NCBI GenBank assembly: GCA_011032825.1
Contig: JAADJZ010000009.1
Location: 620,001-684,000 of the forward strand
DNA: 64,000 nt
Reading direction: 5' to 3'
DNA from: Massariosphaeria phaeospora
Taxonomy: Eukaryota; Ascomycota; Dothideomycetes; Pleosporales
Shown here: one piece after another, positions 48,320 to 60,441 of the stretch
How the letters are laid out: the number at the start of each line of letters is the position of its first letter
Position numbering within the stretch: the stretch's first letter is position 1
Program-made: the position numbers and the translations under genes
Notes under the pieces: generated by a model
Told to the model about the DNA's origin: nothing
Database searches by the model: none
What the model saw: the letters and a program-made list of their open reading frames with translations, nothing else

Positions 48320-50326
48320 TCATGCGTTCTCGACACCCGCCCCCGCGTTCTCCGCACCGGGCGCCTCAAGCTTCTGCCTCTTAGCCTCTGGTCCATCACC
48401 CGGTCCCGCGACCCCATTCTGGTTGCTGACATCTTGCAGCGGGGGCCTCTTCACACCACCGACAAACCCCGGGGGCTTGTACGCGCCACGGTTTGCTGAC
48501 GGACTCATAGCGTGCATGCCCGCACCGCCACCCGGCATGCCGATCCTTCTGTTCGCGTCTTGGTGCGGATTGACGAAGTTTGGACGGTTGAACGATTGGC
48601 GGTTGGGTGTTTGCTGGTTATGAGTTTGGACGGGCTGTTGGGGGGGAGCGGGAGCGGGAGGAGCGCCGACGTCTTGACGCATGATTTTGGTAGAGCGGGT
48701 GTTGTCGATGCCGGGAGTGCGTTTGTCTTTTGGAACGGGAGATTCGGCGTGCGGATTAAAGGAGGGGAGGTGGTTAAAGGAAGTTGTGGGGTCGGCATTT
48801 TGGACTAATTCGGCCGCACGCGATGTCACGAAACCGACGGGTGGTCTATGATTACTAGGGGGATTAGTAACGGGCGTCGTTGCTCCTAAATTCGGCGCTT
48901 GAGGTTGCTGCTGTGCTTGTGTAGGTTGATTTTGCTGGTTTTGCTGATGAGACTGCTGCTGCGGTTGGAGAGGAGTCGGCCGTACCGGTTGATGCTGCTG
49001 GTGAGACTGCTGCGGCTGACCGTTCGGTTTTGGAGCTGCATGTATGTCCACGGTTGGCGGGGGCATCCGGGCCTTATTCGTTTCTGGCCGCGCGACGTTC
49101 TGCTGTGGGTTTGGAGTTTGAGGACCTCGTGGGTTTTGCGGCGCTCTCCCCGGTGCTTGATTGGGCTGGTTTTGTTGAGGAGGAGGTCGCTGAGCTCCTG
49201 CTTGTTGACGTGTAGAAGGCGCAGATTGCATACGGCCGACAGGTTGGCGTGGACCACCAGGTGGACCAGGGGTAGGTCGGTCGGACAATGTGCCGCTTGA
49301 TGCATCCGCTGCCTTGACTGCTTCCAACGCTTTCGGAGCCGTCTCACCAGAACCGGTTGCTGTGTCGAAGGTGAAGGCATCGCCATCATGTTCGGTGATA
49401 TCAACGCCATCGAAAAGATTACCATCTTCAAAGTCGTCCTCGAACTCGCCTGTTAATGACTCCCCTAAGTGCTCTGTGCGCGTCCTCAACACCTGGTTTG
49501 TTCTGACCGGCGTCCTATGAGGCTCTCTTTTCACGATCTGGCCCTCTGCTTTTACCACCTCCTCTTTCAATCGTGGAGCAAAGTCCGGATGTCTGTACAG
49601 ATGGCCCTCGTCGAACTTGATCGGCTTCACTTTCATAGCTTGTACCTTCTTGAGGTATTCTTTGTCGTACAGACAATTCCCCAGCACGTTGCCGAACGTC
49701 CGTAATGAGCGCTTTAGTCCATCTGTAGCTGCTTCTTTCTTCGCCTTCTCGAACGAGGCTGCCTTGCCTTTACCGTTTTCGATGGATCCGTACCCGATAT
49801 CCTGACTATGTTTAGAGCGTGGTACAGCGTTATTACTGTAGATGCTTACTTCATGGTACGTTCCATCCTTCAACGTGATTCTCACAATAATCGAGAGCCC
49901 CAAACTAACCCTGCCACTTTGCGGCTGCTCGTCAACCTACATCAGTTAGTCGGTTGCCTCCGGATAAACCAGGCCAAACAAAACATACGTAGTCGACCTG
50001 CACTTGTTGGAGCGAGCTGGACCAGCCGTTGAATCCGAATACCTCATTGGCGAGTGCTATCGCCTTATTGCCTTCCAAGTATGCCACCCTACCGCCTCCA
50101 TTGCCAGGTCTCTGCGATATGTATTCCGGACCGAGCTGTTTGTTGAGCCTGCTCTGCAGGGTCGCGATTTCTTGTGCTGTGAACTGGTTGACGACGCGTT
50201 CATCGAATGGATTCTTGATGTTGCTAGAATCGTACTGATGGCCCGGGCTGGTTTGAGTCAGATGTGAATATTGCCTACTTGAATACAGGTATACGATCAA
50301 TAGATTGGATTCACTTACGCAGGCAT
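48320..50326 (-). CDS. RAD52: DNA repair and recombination protein Rad52
   Basis: 611 residues from exons 50319..50326, 49989..50247, 49850..49936 and 48320..49801. The first coding exon is 8 bases (Met-Pro and part of Ala). The N-terminal single-strand-annealing domain (about residues 20-200) contains TAQEIATLQSRLNKQLGPEY, KAIALANEVFGFNGWSSS, VSLGLSIIVRITLKDGTYHE, DIGYGSIENGKGKAASFEKA and KRSLRTFGNVLGNCLYDKEY, the last being the family's most conserved strand-annealing segment. The remaining 400 residues are disordered, rich in Gln and Pro, with a conserved patch (VGFVTSRAAELVQNADP) in the region that in yeast binds Rad51. Rad52 loads Rad51 on RPA-coated DNA and anneals single strands. Confidence 0.96.
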
Positions 50327-50733
50327 TGTTGTGTGTTACAACGTGGTGGACATTGGGATGCTATGGGATGTGAGGTCGATGGCTGGTGGCTTCGCCATCC
50401 GTCAATGCACGAAAATGAAAGGCACGCGCCGCGGTAGCCTAATCACGTGAGTTCCCCCGCCACGGATCCTTGCCCATAGCGCATCGCACCCAGAGCTTCT
50501 CCATTCTGCCAGTATAATGTTATCCCAGTGATGTCGTACTATATCCGTCTGGTATTCTGCGAGAAATGTGATATACTAGTGTATTACCAAATGTATGCTT
50601 CTTTTTTAAGTAATCAACGTTTGTCCTGTATCCCAACATGACATCTGCAACGCCCGAAAATGCTCATTCTGCTTGACTTCCCAGACCAAGCGATACTCCA
50701 TCTATCAATAGAAAGTTTATGTAAACAGCGGAA
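50327..50733. other. Intergenic, RAD52 promoter
   Basis: RAD52 upstream region and KEX1 3' end (both minus). Contains GCACGCGCCGCGG and TCACGTGA near 50423-50453. No gene. Confidence 0.5.
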
Positions 50734-52759
50734 TCACGACTTCTCTCGAGCTCTGCTGTCTCTCTCGCTCCCACTTGCCTCTCCATCGCTGCTCCCTCCT
50801 AGGCTAAACGTGGAGTCATTCTGCGGCAACCTGTTCTTTTCGCCCAACTTTCCACTCGAGTCTCCGTTCAATGGCTTCTTTGAAACGTCTACTTCATCCA
50901 GCTCCCTCTCATCGAAATCTGCGGCCTCGAGATCGTTTCTGCGGTTCCCCCGTCGGAAATTATCCAGTCCCATACCCGCCATGAGAGATTCACGCCCTTC
51001 TTCTCCATCGACTCCTTTGTATCCAGTACGGCTTCGGCGGTCGCGCCATATGAAAAAGCCCCAAAGGCCTGCAATAATAATCACAACCACTAATGCGACT
51101 TCTCCAGATCGGTAGTAAGCTTTCCACTCGGCTTGTTTTACTTCTTGAGTTTTGCTCTCTTCAGCTTTAGTAGAGTTGGGATGAGCGCCGACGCTGACAA
51201 AAGGACCCTTCTCACCATCTAAGAGGCTATCAGTGGGATCGCCGCCAATGTAGCTTATGTCAACGCCCATAAACCGATCCAGCATGTCGCGTGTTCGCCT
51301 TGGATAATCAAATGGGACCATGTGACTGGAGTTGTAGAACACGACATAAGTCAAATTCCGAGCTTCTTGGTATGTGCCGGCTGGCTCTCCTTCAAAGGTC
51401 CAGTCTCTGCGTGGCGCCACAACGCCGGGTGAAAGTTCAAAGCCTTTTCCACCATTCCACTGCATTTTGTCGATCAATTTTTCGGTCCCAATATGATTAC
51501 AGATGAAGTCTTGATCGCCAGAGAATAGAATGGTAGGAACCTCCGCAAGGACTTCCGGCAGAAACTCGATAGTAGGCTTGCTGTTGCGCGCACGGAAACT
51601 TTGCGAAACCGCACCATTACACTCTGTCCAGCCAGTCTTCTTATCGGAGTTGATGTGGAGAGCCTGCTTAACATCCTGTCGGCGGAGGTAGGGGGTAACG
51701 TTCGCAAGATCCGGGGGCCAGTTCATGCCGCACGATGCATCGTCCCGGAGTCGTATATCGTACATGTTCAAACATTGCTGGTTCCGGTCCGCCTTGTGGT
51801 CTTTCGTCTCATCAAGAATAGCAAGCATGATTTGTTCACACTCCGGGGTGTCAACATGATCTTTCCCTCCCTCATTCAATCGCTTAATGCAGATAGATTG
51901 CTGGTTCTCAATGCGCTTTGCAGCGTCCGAATCTCCCTGAACAAGGCCCATCTTGTAAGCGTACGGAAGATAAGAGAGGTACTGGTCGACCGGAGAGATC
52001 CAGCCGTTTCCGATAAGAAGACCTTTGAGTGACCAAGGCCGCTTTGAGGGGTCCTTGTTCCGGTTCAGAATACCCTGAGCAATGTAGGGAATGTGCTGGC
52101 CAGCGTAAGATTCCCCAGCTATGTAGAGCTATAATTTGTTAGGATACAAGCGTCGGAATGGTTGGTAGGCCTACTTACATCGTCGTGTTCGTACTCCGGG
52201 AAGAGGTTAAACCATTTCTCCAAAAATACCAGGAAATGGTTCGTCATTTCGTCCAATTCGTGCAGGTAGTTGTCCGTGTTGACGTAGCTAAAACCAGTCC
52301 CGACAGGCTGATCCACGAAAAGCAAGTTAGCGAATTCGTCCCACGACCCGTTGTTGTATTCAAGTTTTCCTCCTTCTTGTACTCTGTAAGGGCCGATTTC
52401 CATCATTGCGCCGTCCATTGAGCTACATCCAGGGCCACCATTCAGCCAGATTACTGTCCGCTGCCTATTCGCGATGTGCCGGTTCTCGTAATGCCAGAAG
52501 AAAAGATTCCCGTTGTTCTCTTTATCAACCTCGATGTGTCTGTTACGCCTGTTAGATTTACGAGCATCTTCCGTGTGGTATTCTGGCGGACTTACCCAGC
52601 GTGCATCTTCAGGAGCGGTTCCGGCGCTCCTGGAAGATCATGCACAAAGTAGTCGGCCTGGCTCTTTTGCGCGAAACTGCCTGGTATCCACGACACTGAG
52701 GCTAGTAAGCCTCCGAACAGAGCCGTCCGCCATCTTGACGGCCCAGATGTGAGGACCAT
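50734..52759 (-). CDS. KEX1: Pheromone-processing serine carboxypeptidase Kex1
   Basis: 639 residues from exons 52596..52759, 52179..52539 and 50734..52128. A signal peptide ([17 protein letters not shown]) is followed by a peptidase S10 domain: oxyanion-region [19 protein letters not shown], nucleophile Ser182 in [14 protein letters not shown], Asp382 in SGDQDFICN and His444 in [11 protein letters not shown]. After an acidic/Ser stalk comes one TM segment ([18 protein letters not shown]), then a cytosolic tail of about 110 residues rich in Asp, Glu, Arg and Ser. This layout is that of Kex1, which trims C-terminal Lys/Arg from peptides cut by Kex2 in the late Golgi and is needed for alpha-type pheromone maturation. 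Confidence 0.96.
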
Positions 52760-53875
52760 GGCGAGTATAAATGTGGTTGTGGGTGAGGAATCGGAGTACG
52801 GCGGTACGCTGTCGCGATCTCATGGGAGACTCGGGGCTTTTCAACAGCCAGGACGGTCGCGCGCTTGTCTAGAGCGAAGGGGTGTTTGACAAAACGCAGG
52901 GCGGCGGAGACGCTGGAAGCTGCGTCGTGGAGGATGCTCCGATGGTGATCGACTTGCGACGATGTGAAAGGGACCAGGTGGCACTGGCGAGCTGACGAGT
53001 CGGAGGCAGGGGTGGCGGAGTACAGGCACGCGCCGGGTTCAACTAAAAGAGAAAGCTGCTCGCGCGTCAATATCAAAGAAGGAAAGATAGCAGGTTCGAG
53101 GACTAGAATTAAGGGGACTTGTATTTCCACGAAGGCCGATGTTATTGACGCCTTTCTAGAAGCTTTGTCTACAGTTCCGCCCAGCACTTGAGGTGAAGTG
53201 GCAAGCCAGCCAATCAGTCGCGCCGCCCCATTCCCCGGCAGAGCGCTCCTCCGCGTCTCGAAGTCGGTCTCCTGTCTGGACCTGCACACTTCGCGGGCTG
53301 CAGAGGCTCTAACACGGGGCAGCGTTACGGCCTGCTTCAAGCCTGTATCACCTGGATTTCCAGGAACCAACGCAAGCGCCGTCTGCAGGCCAGGGCTCGG
53401 AGGAGCCTATTCCGTGGGCAACAGATACAACGCAACCAATCACAGCAAGCCAGCTTGAACCTCCGTCTTTTGAAGGGTCAACCCGATATCTTCAGACCCA
53501 GAGCCCACGTCTTCAGACAGCCGGTAACAACTTGTCCATGTCTATCATACTCAGTAAAAAGAGCTATCCTAAACCTCCCCCTCGCGGACAAGCTTCGGTG
53601 AACATGATCGGCACGACCTGATGGGTACCATCGATATTACCGGAACCCGACACGTAGTCTACCAAACGACGCTCACAGACTCACATGGGAACTGCCACAT
53701 CTCTGGGGACAGCTTTGCCAAATCCAGAAATCGTCTGCTGAAAATTGCCAGAAAGGGTACTCTTTCACATCTCGTAGAAGACTGCGTGCCACAGTGGCGC
53801 AGAATCGTGCTCATGGCATTGCTTCAAGCTTGCGCTCTTCAACAGCTGCCTTGAGTGTGGTAGCAAACATGGACT
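52760..53875. other. Intergenic, KEX1 promoter region
   Basis: KEX1 upstream region and SFM1 3' flank. A minus-strand open frame 52702..53370 overlaps the KEX1 start in another frame and has no domain. No gene called. Confidence 0.5.
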
Positions 53876-54759
53876 CTACAAGAGGTCGCCGAGTCCTTTC
53901 TCCGAATCCTTGATGATGAGGTCCATCATGCCCTGTCACATCGGATAAGTCAGTCACTGTCCACGAAACACTGTGTGATCGCAGCATTAGCACTTACCTC
54001 TGGCATTATCGGCTGGCCATCGTTGCCCTTTACATAACGATATGGCATCTCGGTACTCTCGTTCTTGTTGATTATCAACTCGGGACTATCGATGTACGGG
54101 ATCTTCTCCACTGGGACTACGCACTGTCAGCATCCTACATAAGCAGCGTTATCTAGCGCACAGCATCGACCTACTTCTATCCTGGACTACCATCCTTGTG
54201 ACACGTACAGCCGTGTCCGTTGACATCTGTACCGGCCCCAATCGACGTCCTTCGTAGCCCTTCTTGCGAAGCTCAGATGTTCGATCTACGATGAAAACAG
54301 GTCAGACGACTCGTGACAGCGTCGTACCCACGGGGTGTCACATACCTCTGGGCGGATCGTCCCCTATATCAGACGTCAGCTTGATTGAACAGATACATAT
54401 TGGAATTCCCGCAACGCGGCTGACTCACCAAGAATACCGCCGAATAGGAAAATATCAAACATATCGCCATCTTGTGGGTTCAGATCCTTGGAAGCCGCAG
54501 GATCCAATAAGCATACTTTGTCTTTCTTGTCGGCGTAAATGTCTTCAACACTCCTAGTCTCGACGTTCAGTCCCTTGGCGCGCTGCAGTTTTTCCGATAG
54601 CTTCAACGTTGGGGACACTGATGAAAGCAGAAATTGAGCGCCTGTCGCGTGGCATTCGGAGGCGATGGTGTAGTACTCGCAGGACGACCACTCTTCCAAT
54701 TCGGGATCTAGATGTTCCACCACGAACGTCTTTCCTGACTGCGGGCTGAGGTCTGCCAT
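53876..54759 (-). CDS. SFM1: SPOUT-type protein arginine methyltransferase Sfm1
   Basis: 211 residues from five exons: 54429..54759, 54346..54363, 54175..54285, 53998..54116, 53876..53932. The start was set at 54759 (MADLSPQSGKTFVVEHLDPE) because Sfm1 homologues begin just before the VEHLDPELEEWSSCEY strand. The knotted SAM-binding end reads VCLLDPAASKDLNPQDG, then FDIFLFGGILGDDPPRDRTS (assembled over the 18-base exon) and LRKKGYEGRRLGPVQMSTDT. In yeast Sfm1 (YOR021C) methylates Arg146 of ribosomal protein Rps3. Introns are 58-65 bases. The frame upstream of 54759 is open but shows no conserved sequence. Confidence 0.9.
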
Positions 54760-56222
54760 TTGATCGATGAAAGGGTGGGAAGTGGTGCCGACGTGCGTTG
54801 CTTGGTGCGGAAGAGTCAGCTGAACGCTACCTTTCAATTGGCCAATGAGATGTCGCGAAGTAAACTTTTGATAGCGCTTGCAGCTTGAATTCTGCAGATC
54901 GGCAACTACCGGGCGGCCCTCTCGCAGCGTTTGTGGGTGTAAGAGGACTTGCAGTGGGTATGTGTGAAGGTCAATACGTTCCACCTGCGTGTTATTACCT
55001 CAGGCGTTCAGACGGCAGGCACAGGCACGAGAGAGGCTCGCTTAAAGATATTCTTTTGTCCCTGCTTGCTCCAAACAACACAAAATAGAAGGCTGTAGCA
55101 CATGTATTCCCTGTACAAAGGCCTGTTATGTCTGGGCCATTAGGCAATGGCTTAGGACAGGGTGTGATTCAACGTTGACTGTTATTAGCAACAAAGTTTG
55201 CTGGTATAGTTTGGACTAGGGCTCTTTGGCTCCATGTTAGAGGTCTGGTGAGAGAGAACGATCAACCCCAACCAGGAACATCAATAATGGCTCACTGCAG
55301 GTGACAGTCTCTTAGCAGAGGAGGCGGCAGTGGGATTGATGTGGCCCTGGCGATCTAGACGCCAATGACGAGCACGCGTGACGTTGTGGGCACTCGAGCC
55401 GTGCTCTGAACGGCCAAAGTCGATGCCCATCCAACTTCTTCATGCCACCCCGAACGTCCGCTTGACCTGCTATGCACTGTGCCCGCTTTACACTACTCTT
55501 GAATCAATCAATTGCAAGCGGCAGAGCTAGCCATCACTTGGAGTTATCAATATAAACCTGCTGGCGCCGGCCCGTGTACTCGTAGGCCTCCTGCAGCTAC
55601 CCCTCCTTCGTGCCCTTCGACTGCCTCTCCACCACCACCGCCTCGGAAGACAGCCGTCCGTCAGACCGCACCACGCCCTCGTCCGCTGCATACGCTGGCC
55701 ACGGTTATACTCTCGAGAAACGCGATATCAGCCCACCAGACGTCGTACGCCCACTTTGCTACCACCCCCGCTTACACCGCGTTCCGAACAGTCGGAACCT
55801 CGGGTGGCCGATCAAAGCTTATCGCACCAGCAGACCCCTCCTTGGCTGTCTAGGAGCTGGTCGAGACATCTCAGCGACGTTGATTGCAGACGACTCACCA
55901 CCTTACAACCACCTTTTGCGTTGGCACGTAGCAGCAGACACCCGCCCGCGCCCGAGCCCCCGCGACACCCAATCGTCTTGCCGGCCCACCGCGTGCTGCC
56001 GGAGCGACGCACATTGTTCACCCCATCCTGGTCCCTGTCCAAGACATCGACGCGAGCCAACGACTACTTAACTTGCGCTTCTGAAATCTTTCTCCCAGCA
56101 ACCACGAACAAAGAATAAACACAACACAACACACACCTCTACCAGCTCCGCAAGCTACCACGTTCTCCGCCCGCCAGCGTCTCTTACAATCTCCCGCGCA
56201 GTCTAGATCCGCACCCGCAACA
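54760..56222. other. Divergent region SFM1 / IGO1 with long C/T-rich leader
   Basis: 1.46 kb. From about 55500 the plus strand is rich in C with several short overlapping frames, as in long 5' leaders of fungal genes. No coding gene supported. Confidence 0.5.
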
Positions 56223-56817
56223 ATGAACCCGCATCAGCAGAACAAGGTGGACATGAGCGTACGTCACCGCCGCCCCCCTTTGCGCTGTGGCTCTGCCATA
56301 TAAGACACCAGCTCTGCCGAGCACCCTGCAGCCCCTGTGGTCATGACTTATGCTGATATCACGGTACAGAAAATGTCGGCTGACGAGCAACGGCTCTTCC
56401 GCCTCTACGGGAAGCTGCCCAACAAGAAAGACTTGCTGCAGAACAAGCTCAAGGTACGTCTGCTCTAGCTCTACGTCCGTTTTCCTGAGACCCCTCGCTG
56501 ATCGACAACCTCACCAGGAGCGCAAGTACTTCGACAGCGGCGACTACGCTCTTTCCAAAGCGGGCAAGGCCACAGATATCGGCGTCACAACCATCGGCCG
56601 CGAGCATCCGGTGCCCGAGAAGATCCCCCACATCGCTCCACCTACCAACACACTCAACGGACAAAATGCTGTTACCGTTCAAGAGAGCGGAACCAGCCCG
56701 ATCAAAGAGCACAGCTTCATTCATCGCGAGACAAGCTTGAATCGGGAGACTTCGGCTGACGACTTCAACAAGGAGGAGGAGAAGGCCGAGGAGAAGCAGG
56801 AGACCTCAAAGGCATAG
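56223..56817 (+). CDS. IGO1: Endosulfine-family PP2A inhibitor (Igo1-like)
   Basis: 139 residues from exons 56223..56258, 56370..56453 and 56518..56817. The ENSA/ARPP-19 core is ADEQRLFRLYGKLPNKKDLL … LKERKYFDSGDYALSKAG, with the invariant FDSGDY and Ser47, the site phosphorylated by Greatwall/Rim15-type kinases. Phosphorylated endosulfine inhibits PP2A-B55 and controls entry into mitosis or quiescence and protection of mRNAs on starvation. The conserved core begins at the second exon; the third exon carries the FDSGDY motif and a disordered tail ending in a Glu/Lys-rich stretch (KEEEKAEEKQE). The tail contains several Ser-Pro/Thr sites. Confidence 0.95.
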
Positions 56818-59800
56818 ATTGGCTCCCGAAGCCGTCGTGCGTCTTATTGACTTTCCACTCGGTCTTGCTGTATCAGACCAACTGAATGCAGACTGTGCGA
56901 CCGCCGTACCTCTTCACGGCCTTTCACTTTGGGGTTACGGAACTGGGCTAGGTTTGGCGTTCCGGTACGATATCGACTGTCTAGATGACATCGTCTACTC
57001 CACAGTGTTGTTATTTTCCTAAGTCTGTCTGGACCATACACCGAACCGGCCGTCATCTGCTTTGCTTTTTGATGAATTGCACCTACGAGGGACGTGCCTT
57101 GGGCGGGTTTCACTTCACATGTAGTCTACTTTAAGCTGGATAGCAGATTTGACTGAGGCGGCCCGTGAGTACGTACGCAAAGGACGAAGAACAGACTCAA
57201 GCATACAACACAGATTGATCAACTATTATATGCTTCTCCGAACTGTTCCATTTCGCCTCTGTCATGGTTTCATATACCAATGCCTTGCTTCCCTCTACCG
57301 ATCCTTCGGCAGTTTTACAACACACTTTGCAGGTAGCAGTGCCATCTTTCTAGAGGTGTTGGCTTCTGTTGCTGAAGTAAGCTTGCAGGAACTAAAGGAC
57401 AGAACTATACACCCAAATGGGAATGCTTTGGGCAGCCACTACGTGGCACTTGGGGACTCCAGACTCGAGTGAGTCAGTACCGGACCTAGGAATTTTTGAA
57501 GTCAGTGTGCGGATGTGTGTTCACGCTTGTTTGCGAAGGAGCTTAGCTGAGGATCTCTAGGCAACTATCCTGAATAACGACGATGATTATTCTCTTGATT
57601 TAGAGGAGTCACAGTCTACCGTGCATACGTATGATTCTATCTTGCAACTCAAATGCTCTTAATCACGGAGCGATAAATTTGAATTACTTCCTCCCCGCAC
57701 CAAATCTTCAGCGAGGAAAATTTCAGCGTGAACGGAATGGGTGGTTCGATTTGCGGAGCGCACTCTGCATCGAAGAGTGATTCTGTCTTGGAGCGTCGAA
57801 TTGACGAGATGTCATATAAGCTTACTTCACACATCGTGACTCACAGAGCATACTATACCCATTGAGGGTACGATCTTTTTCTTTGGTAATGTGTATGTGT
57901 GCGGATGATTCTAGCTGTTCCATGGTTACCACGCGTAGGCGGCAGCGCCGGCCGCCTCGCGGGTCTTGGTCCCAGCGTACCTATTAATAATTTTGCCACA
58001 CGCACACTAACTGCCAGTTCCAAATGTAAAATAGTCTTCTGCGACATGCGGGGGACATGGGGACATGGGGACGACACGTGGACCACATGGCTCCACCACT
58101 ATAAGCCATGTGTCGATGTGAGGTCGACTTGCCTTGGGGCTCGACAATTTGTCTTGCCTCGCGTGTGTAGTGTGTTGCCCCTGGAAGATGAGGGGCTTTG
58201 TGATGAGGGGCTTGGTGATGGTAAGTGGTTGTGGCTGTGGCTATGGGGTAAAATTTCGCGGTCTGTGGTGTTGATGTTGGGGTTTTCAACGTGCGGGTTC
58301 AGGGGTGAGCAAAATGAACTACGTAGCAGAAGTATGCTGATGCGTGGTGGAAACGTTCGTATTTAGTAAACGAGCTTGGATGTTCACTACCATAGATTGT
58401 GTGTGGAAGTTGATATTGTATTGCATATTGTCCAGTTATCTGAACGTATGTGGGCAAAAGGAAGAATATTGCTTAAGCGAATCGAAGACAGTACAACGAC
58501 ATGTTGAATCGTCGCGCAGTGGGCACTAAGGCAAGAGTTCCGTTGATTGAGAACTACGTGTGGGCTCATTGCGTTGATCAATTGTGTAAACTCGTAGTCT
58601 GACGCTCCAAGCTCACCGTTGGTAAAACAATCTGTGCACAGGTTGGGCTGTGGAAAAGAGCCGATTGTATCAACTTACGGATCTCTTTAATCGGACGCAA
58701 GTGCAATGATCCATCAATGCGCTTGTCTTGCCGCTGTGTCTGTTGAGCTGCAACAGAGAGTATACGACTCTACTTACCAGGCGCTCAGCTAGCGACTTGC
58801 CATTTCGCTTCTCTCGTGGACTAACGCAACTTGCCTGCCCACAGAACAGACACTCCAGTCTTCGTCGCAGTAACGTAATCGGTCTCTAAGTGGGAGAGGG
58901 GGAGTCGAATACGGAATTGGACTCGATGTGATTGCCGAGCCTATTGTGTGAAAGCCGAATCCTCTGATTTATCGTTTCGTTGAGATGAGCACGAAAATCG
59001 AAGCTAAGAAAACAGCCTCTCCAGGTAGAGCTGCCTAACGGGCACACATGCGCTGGCGACGACTCCAGGCGTCTCGCAGCGAGAGTATGTAAATAGAGCA
59101 ACCGACCCCAAGGGAAATATTCGCGAGCTCACAGTTGGGCTTCAGAGAGACCTCTGTCGCCAGCTAGCAGCACGCTCGCTGCCATTCTGACCGAGTTTAA
59201 CGATTGTTGCGTGGATACAAACACACAAACATAATGCGAGTACCCCTTCTCTCACACCCTGCAAATCGGCAACTGTGCGTGCCGAGTACCTAGCGGTGCT
59301 GGAACCTTCTCTCATCCTCTTCGAACACAGTTTCCTGAGTCTAGGGGCACTCGTGTGACGAACTGATAAAATATGTTCGAGATTTTCCAGCTCATCCAAG
59401 GTCGAGTATGCAAGATCGGCATGGCTGGTGGTCCCTCGAAAATTTTGGGGCGTCTGAGCCTCGGGTAGAAGGGAACCGTGGCTAGAGCTAGTGGCTTGGA
59501 TGCTTGCACTGAAAGAACTGAGTGCCTATATTGATCTTTTGTTGGTGTGCAGCTTCTTGTGTGCGCTGGTACAGCTTCCTGTTGAGATACTATTATCGAT
59601 TCCGGCGTGGAAGTCAGCGGTGGAATGTCGTGGTCGATAACGGAGGAGATCGTAGCGGAGAGATTCGGGACAACGAGCGTGTTCTTGAGATCCGCCGGTC
59701 GATTTGTCTGGCATGGCCGCGCCTTCTTCGCACCTGTCAGGCTATAGGCATTTCCACTGCTGCCCGACTTGCTCCAGTCTAATACTCTTTCGCTCGTGTC

Positions 59801-60224
59801 TCGCCTTGCTCCTGCCCTATTATCATTGTGTTAAATCCCTGACATAGTCAAAACAGAAACTGTGGCCTAACGCACTTTCGATGCCCTTCTCTTCCAGAAT
59901 CTATTACAGGGAAGTTCAGGGAGCCCAATGTCCCTTAGATGTTCGAGCTCGTACAATGGTCCAAGAGAAGCTTCTAGTTGGCATGTGCTCGACTATAGGT
60001 AGTAATATCAGTGTGCCTAATACGTGTGTCGGCAAAGTCTGGTAGTAGGTTCTTGGGCCGTCTTTCCGTGTTCTCCGCTCGCGAGTCGCCGCAATGGCTT
60101 CTTTCCATGGTTCCTCTTTTTCAATAGAACGGTAGCAAGAAATCTCTGCGTGCTGAGATTTCGTCTCAAAGGTTGGGTATCTAATAGAGCATATGTAGTC
60201 AGTAACAGTAGGGTGCTGCTTCTG

Positions 60225-60232
60225 TATATAAG
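60225..60232 (+). promoter_or_regulatory. TATA box (TATATAAG)
   Basis: Perfect TATATAAG followed by a C/T-rich stretch, about 210 bases before the start codon at 60442. The transcript would include the leader intron below. Confidence 0.6.
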
Positions 60233-60370
60233 AGGGTTCTCTCTCGTCTCCTCTTTCCTCTTTTCATACCTCCCATCTTCTTCTACCCATAGCTGCCGTC
60301 TCATTCCTCACGACATTTTTCGACAGCTCAAAGCAAACTAACACTAACATCATCAATATCTTGCTGAACT

Positions 60371-60421
60371 GTATGTGCTCTCTCTTATCCATCACTCTGT
60401 TCATGATCTAACATTCTTCAG
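60371..60421 (+). other. Probable intron in 5' leader
   Basis: GTATGT donor at 60371, ATCTAAC branch and TTCAG acceptor at 60421, 51 bases long, 20 bases before the ATG at 60442. No upstream in-frame ATG makes it coding, so it is read as a leader intron. Confidence 0.6.
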
Positions 60422-60441
60422 ATCCCATCGTGACTCAGTTG

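Larger units (their letters stand above)
56818..60441. other. Long gene-poor region
   Basis: 3.6 kb with no recognisable gene. Short open frames occur in all frames without domains. A GGGGACATGGGGACATGGGG tandem decamer lies at about 58049-58071. The last 240 bases form the promoter of the next gene (TATA box, C/T-rich leader, leader intron). Confidence 0.5.

Noticed and set aside
55512..56118. Overlapping Pro/Arg/Thr-rich plus-strand frames before IGO1
   Set aside because: C-rich leader sequence with several frames open at once and no domain; probably 5' leader of IGO1.
57899..58366. 155-codon plus-strand frame in the gene-poor region
   Set aside because: Contains a decamer tandem repeat and no domain; open on both strands by chance.
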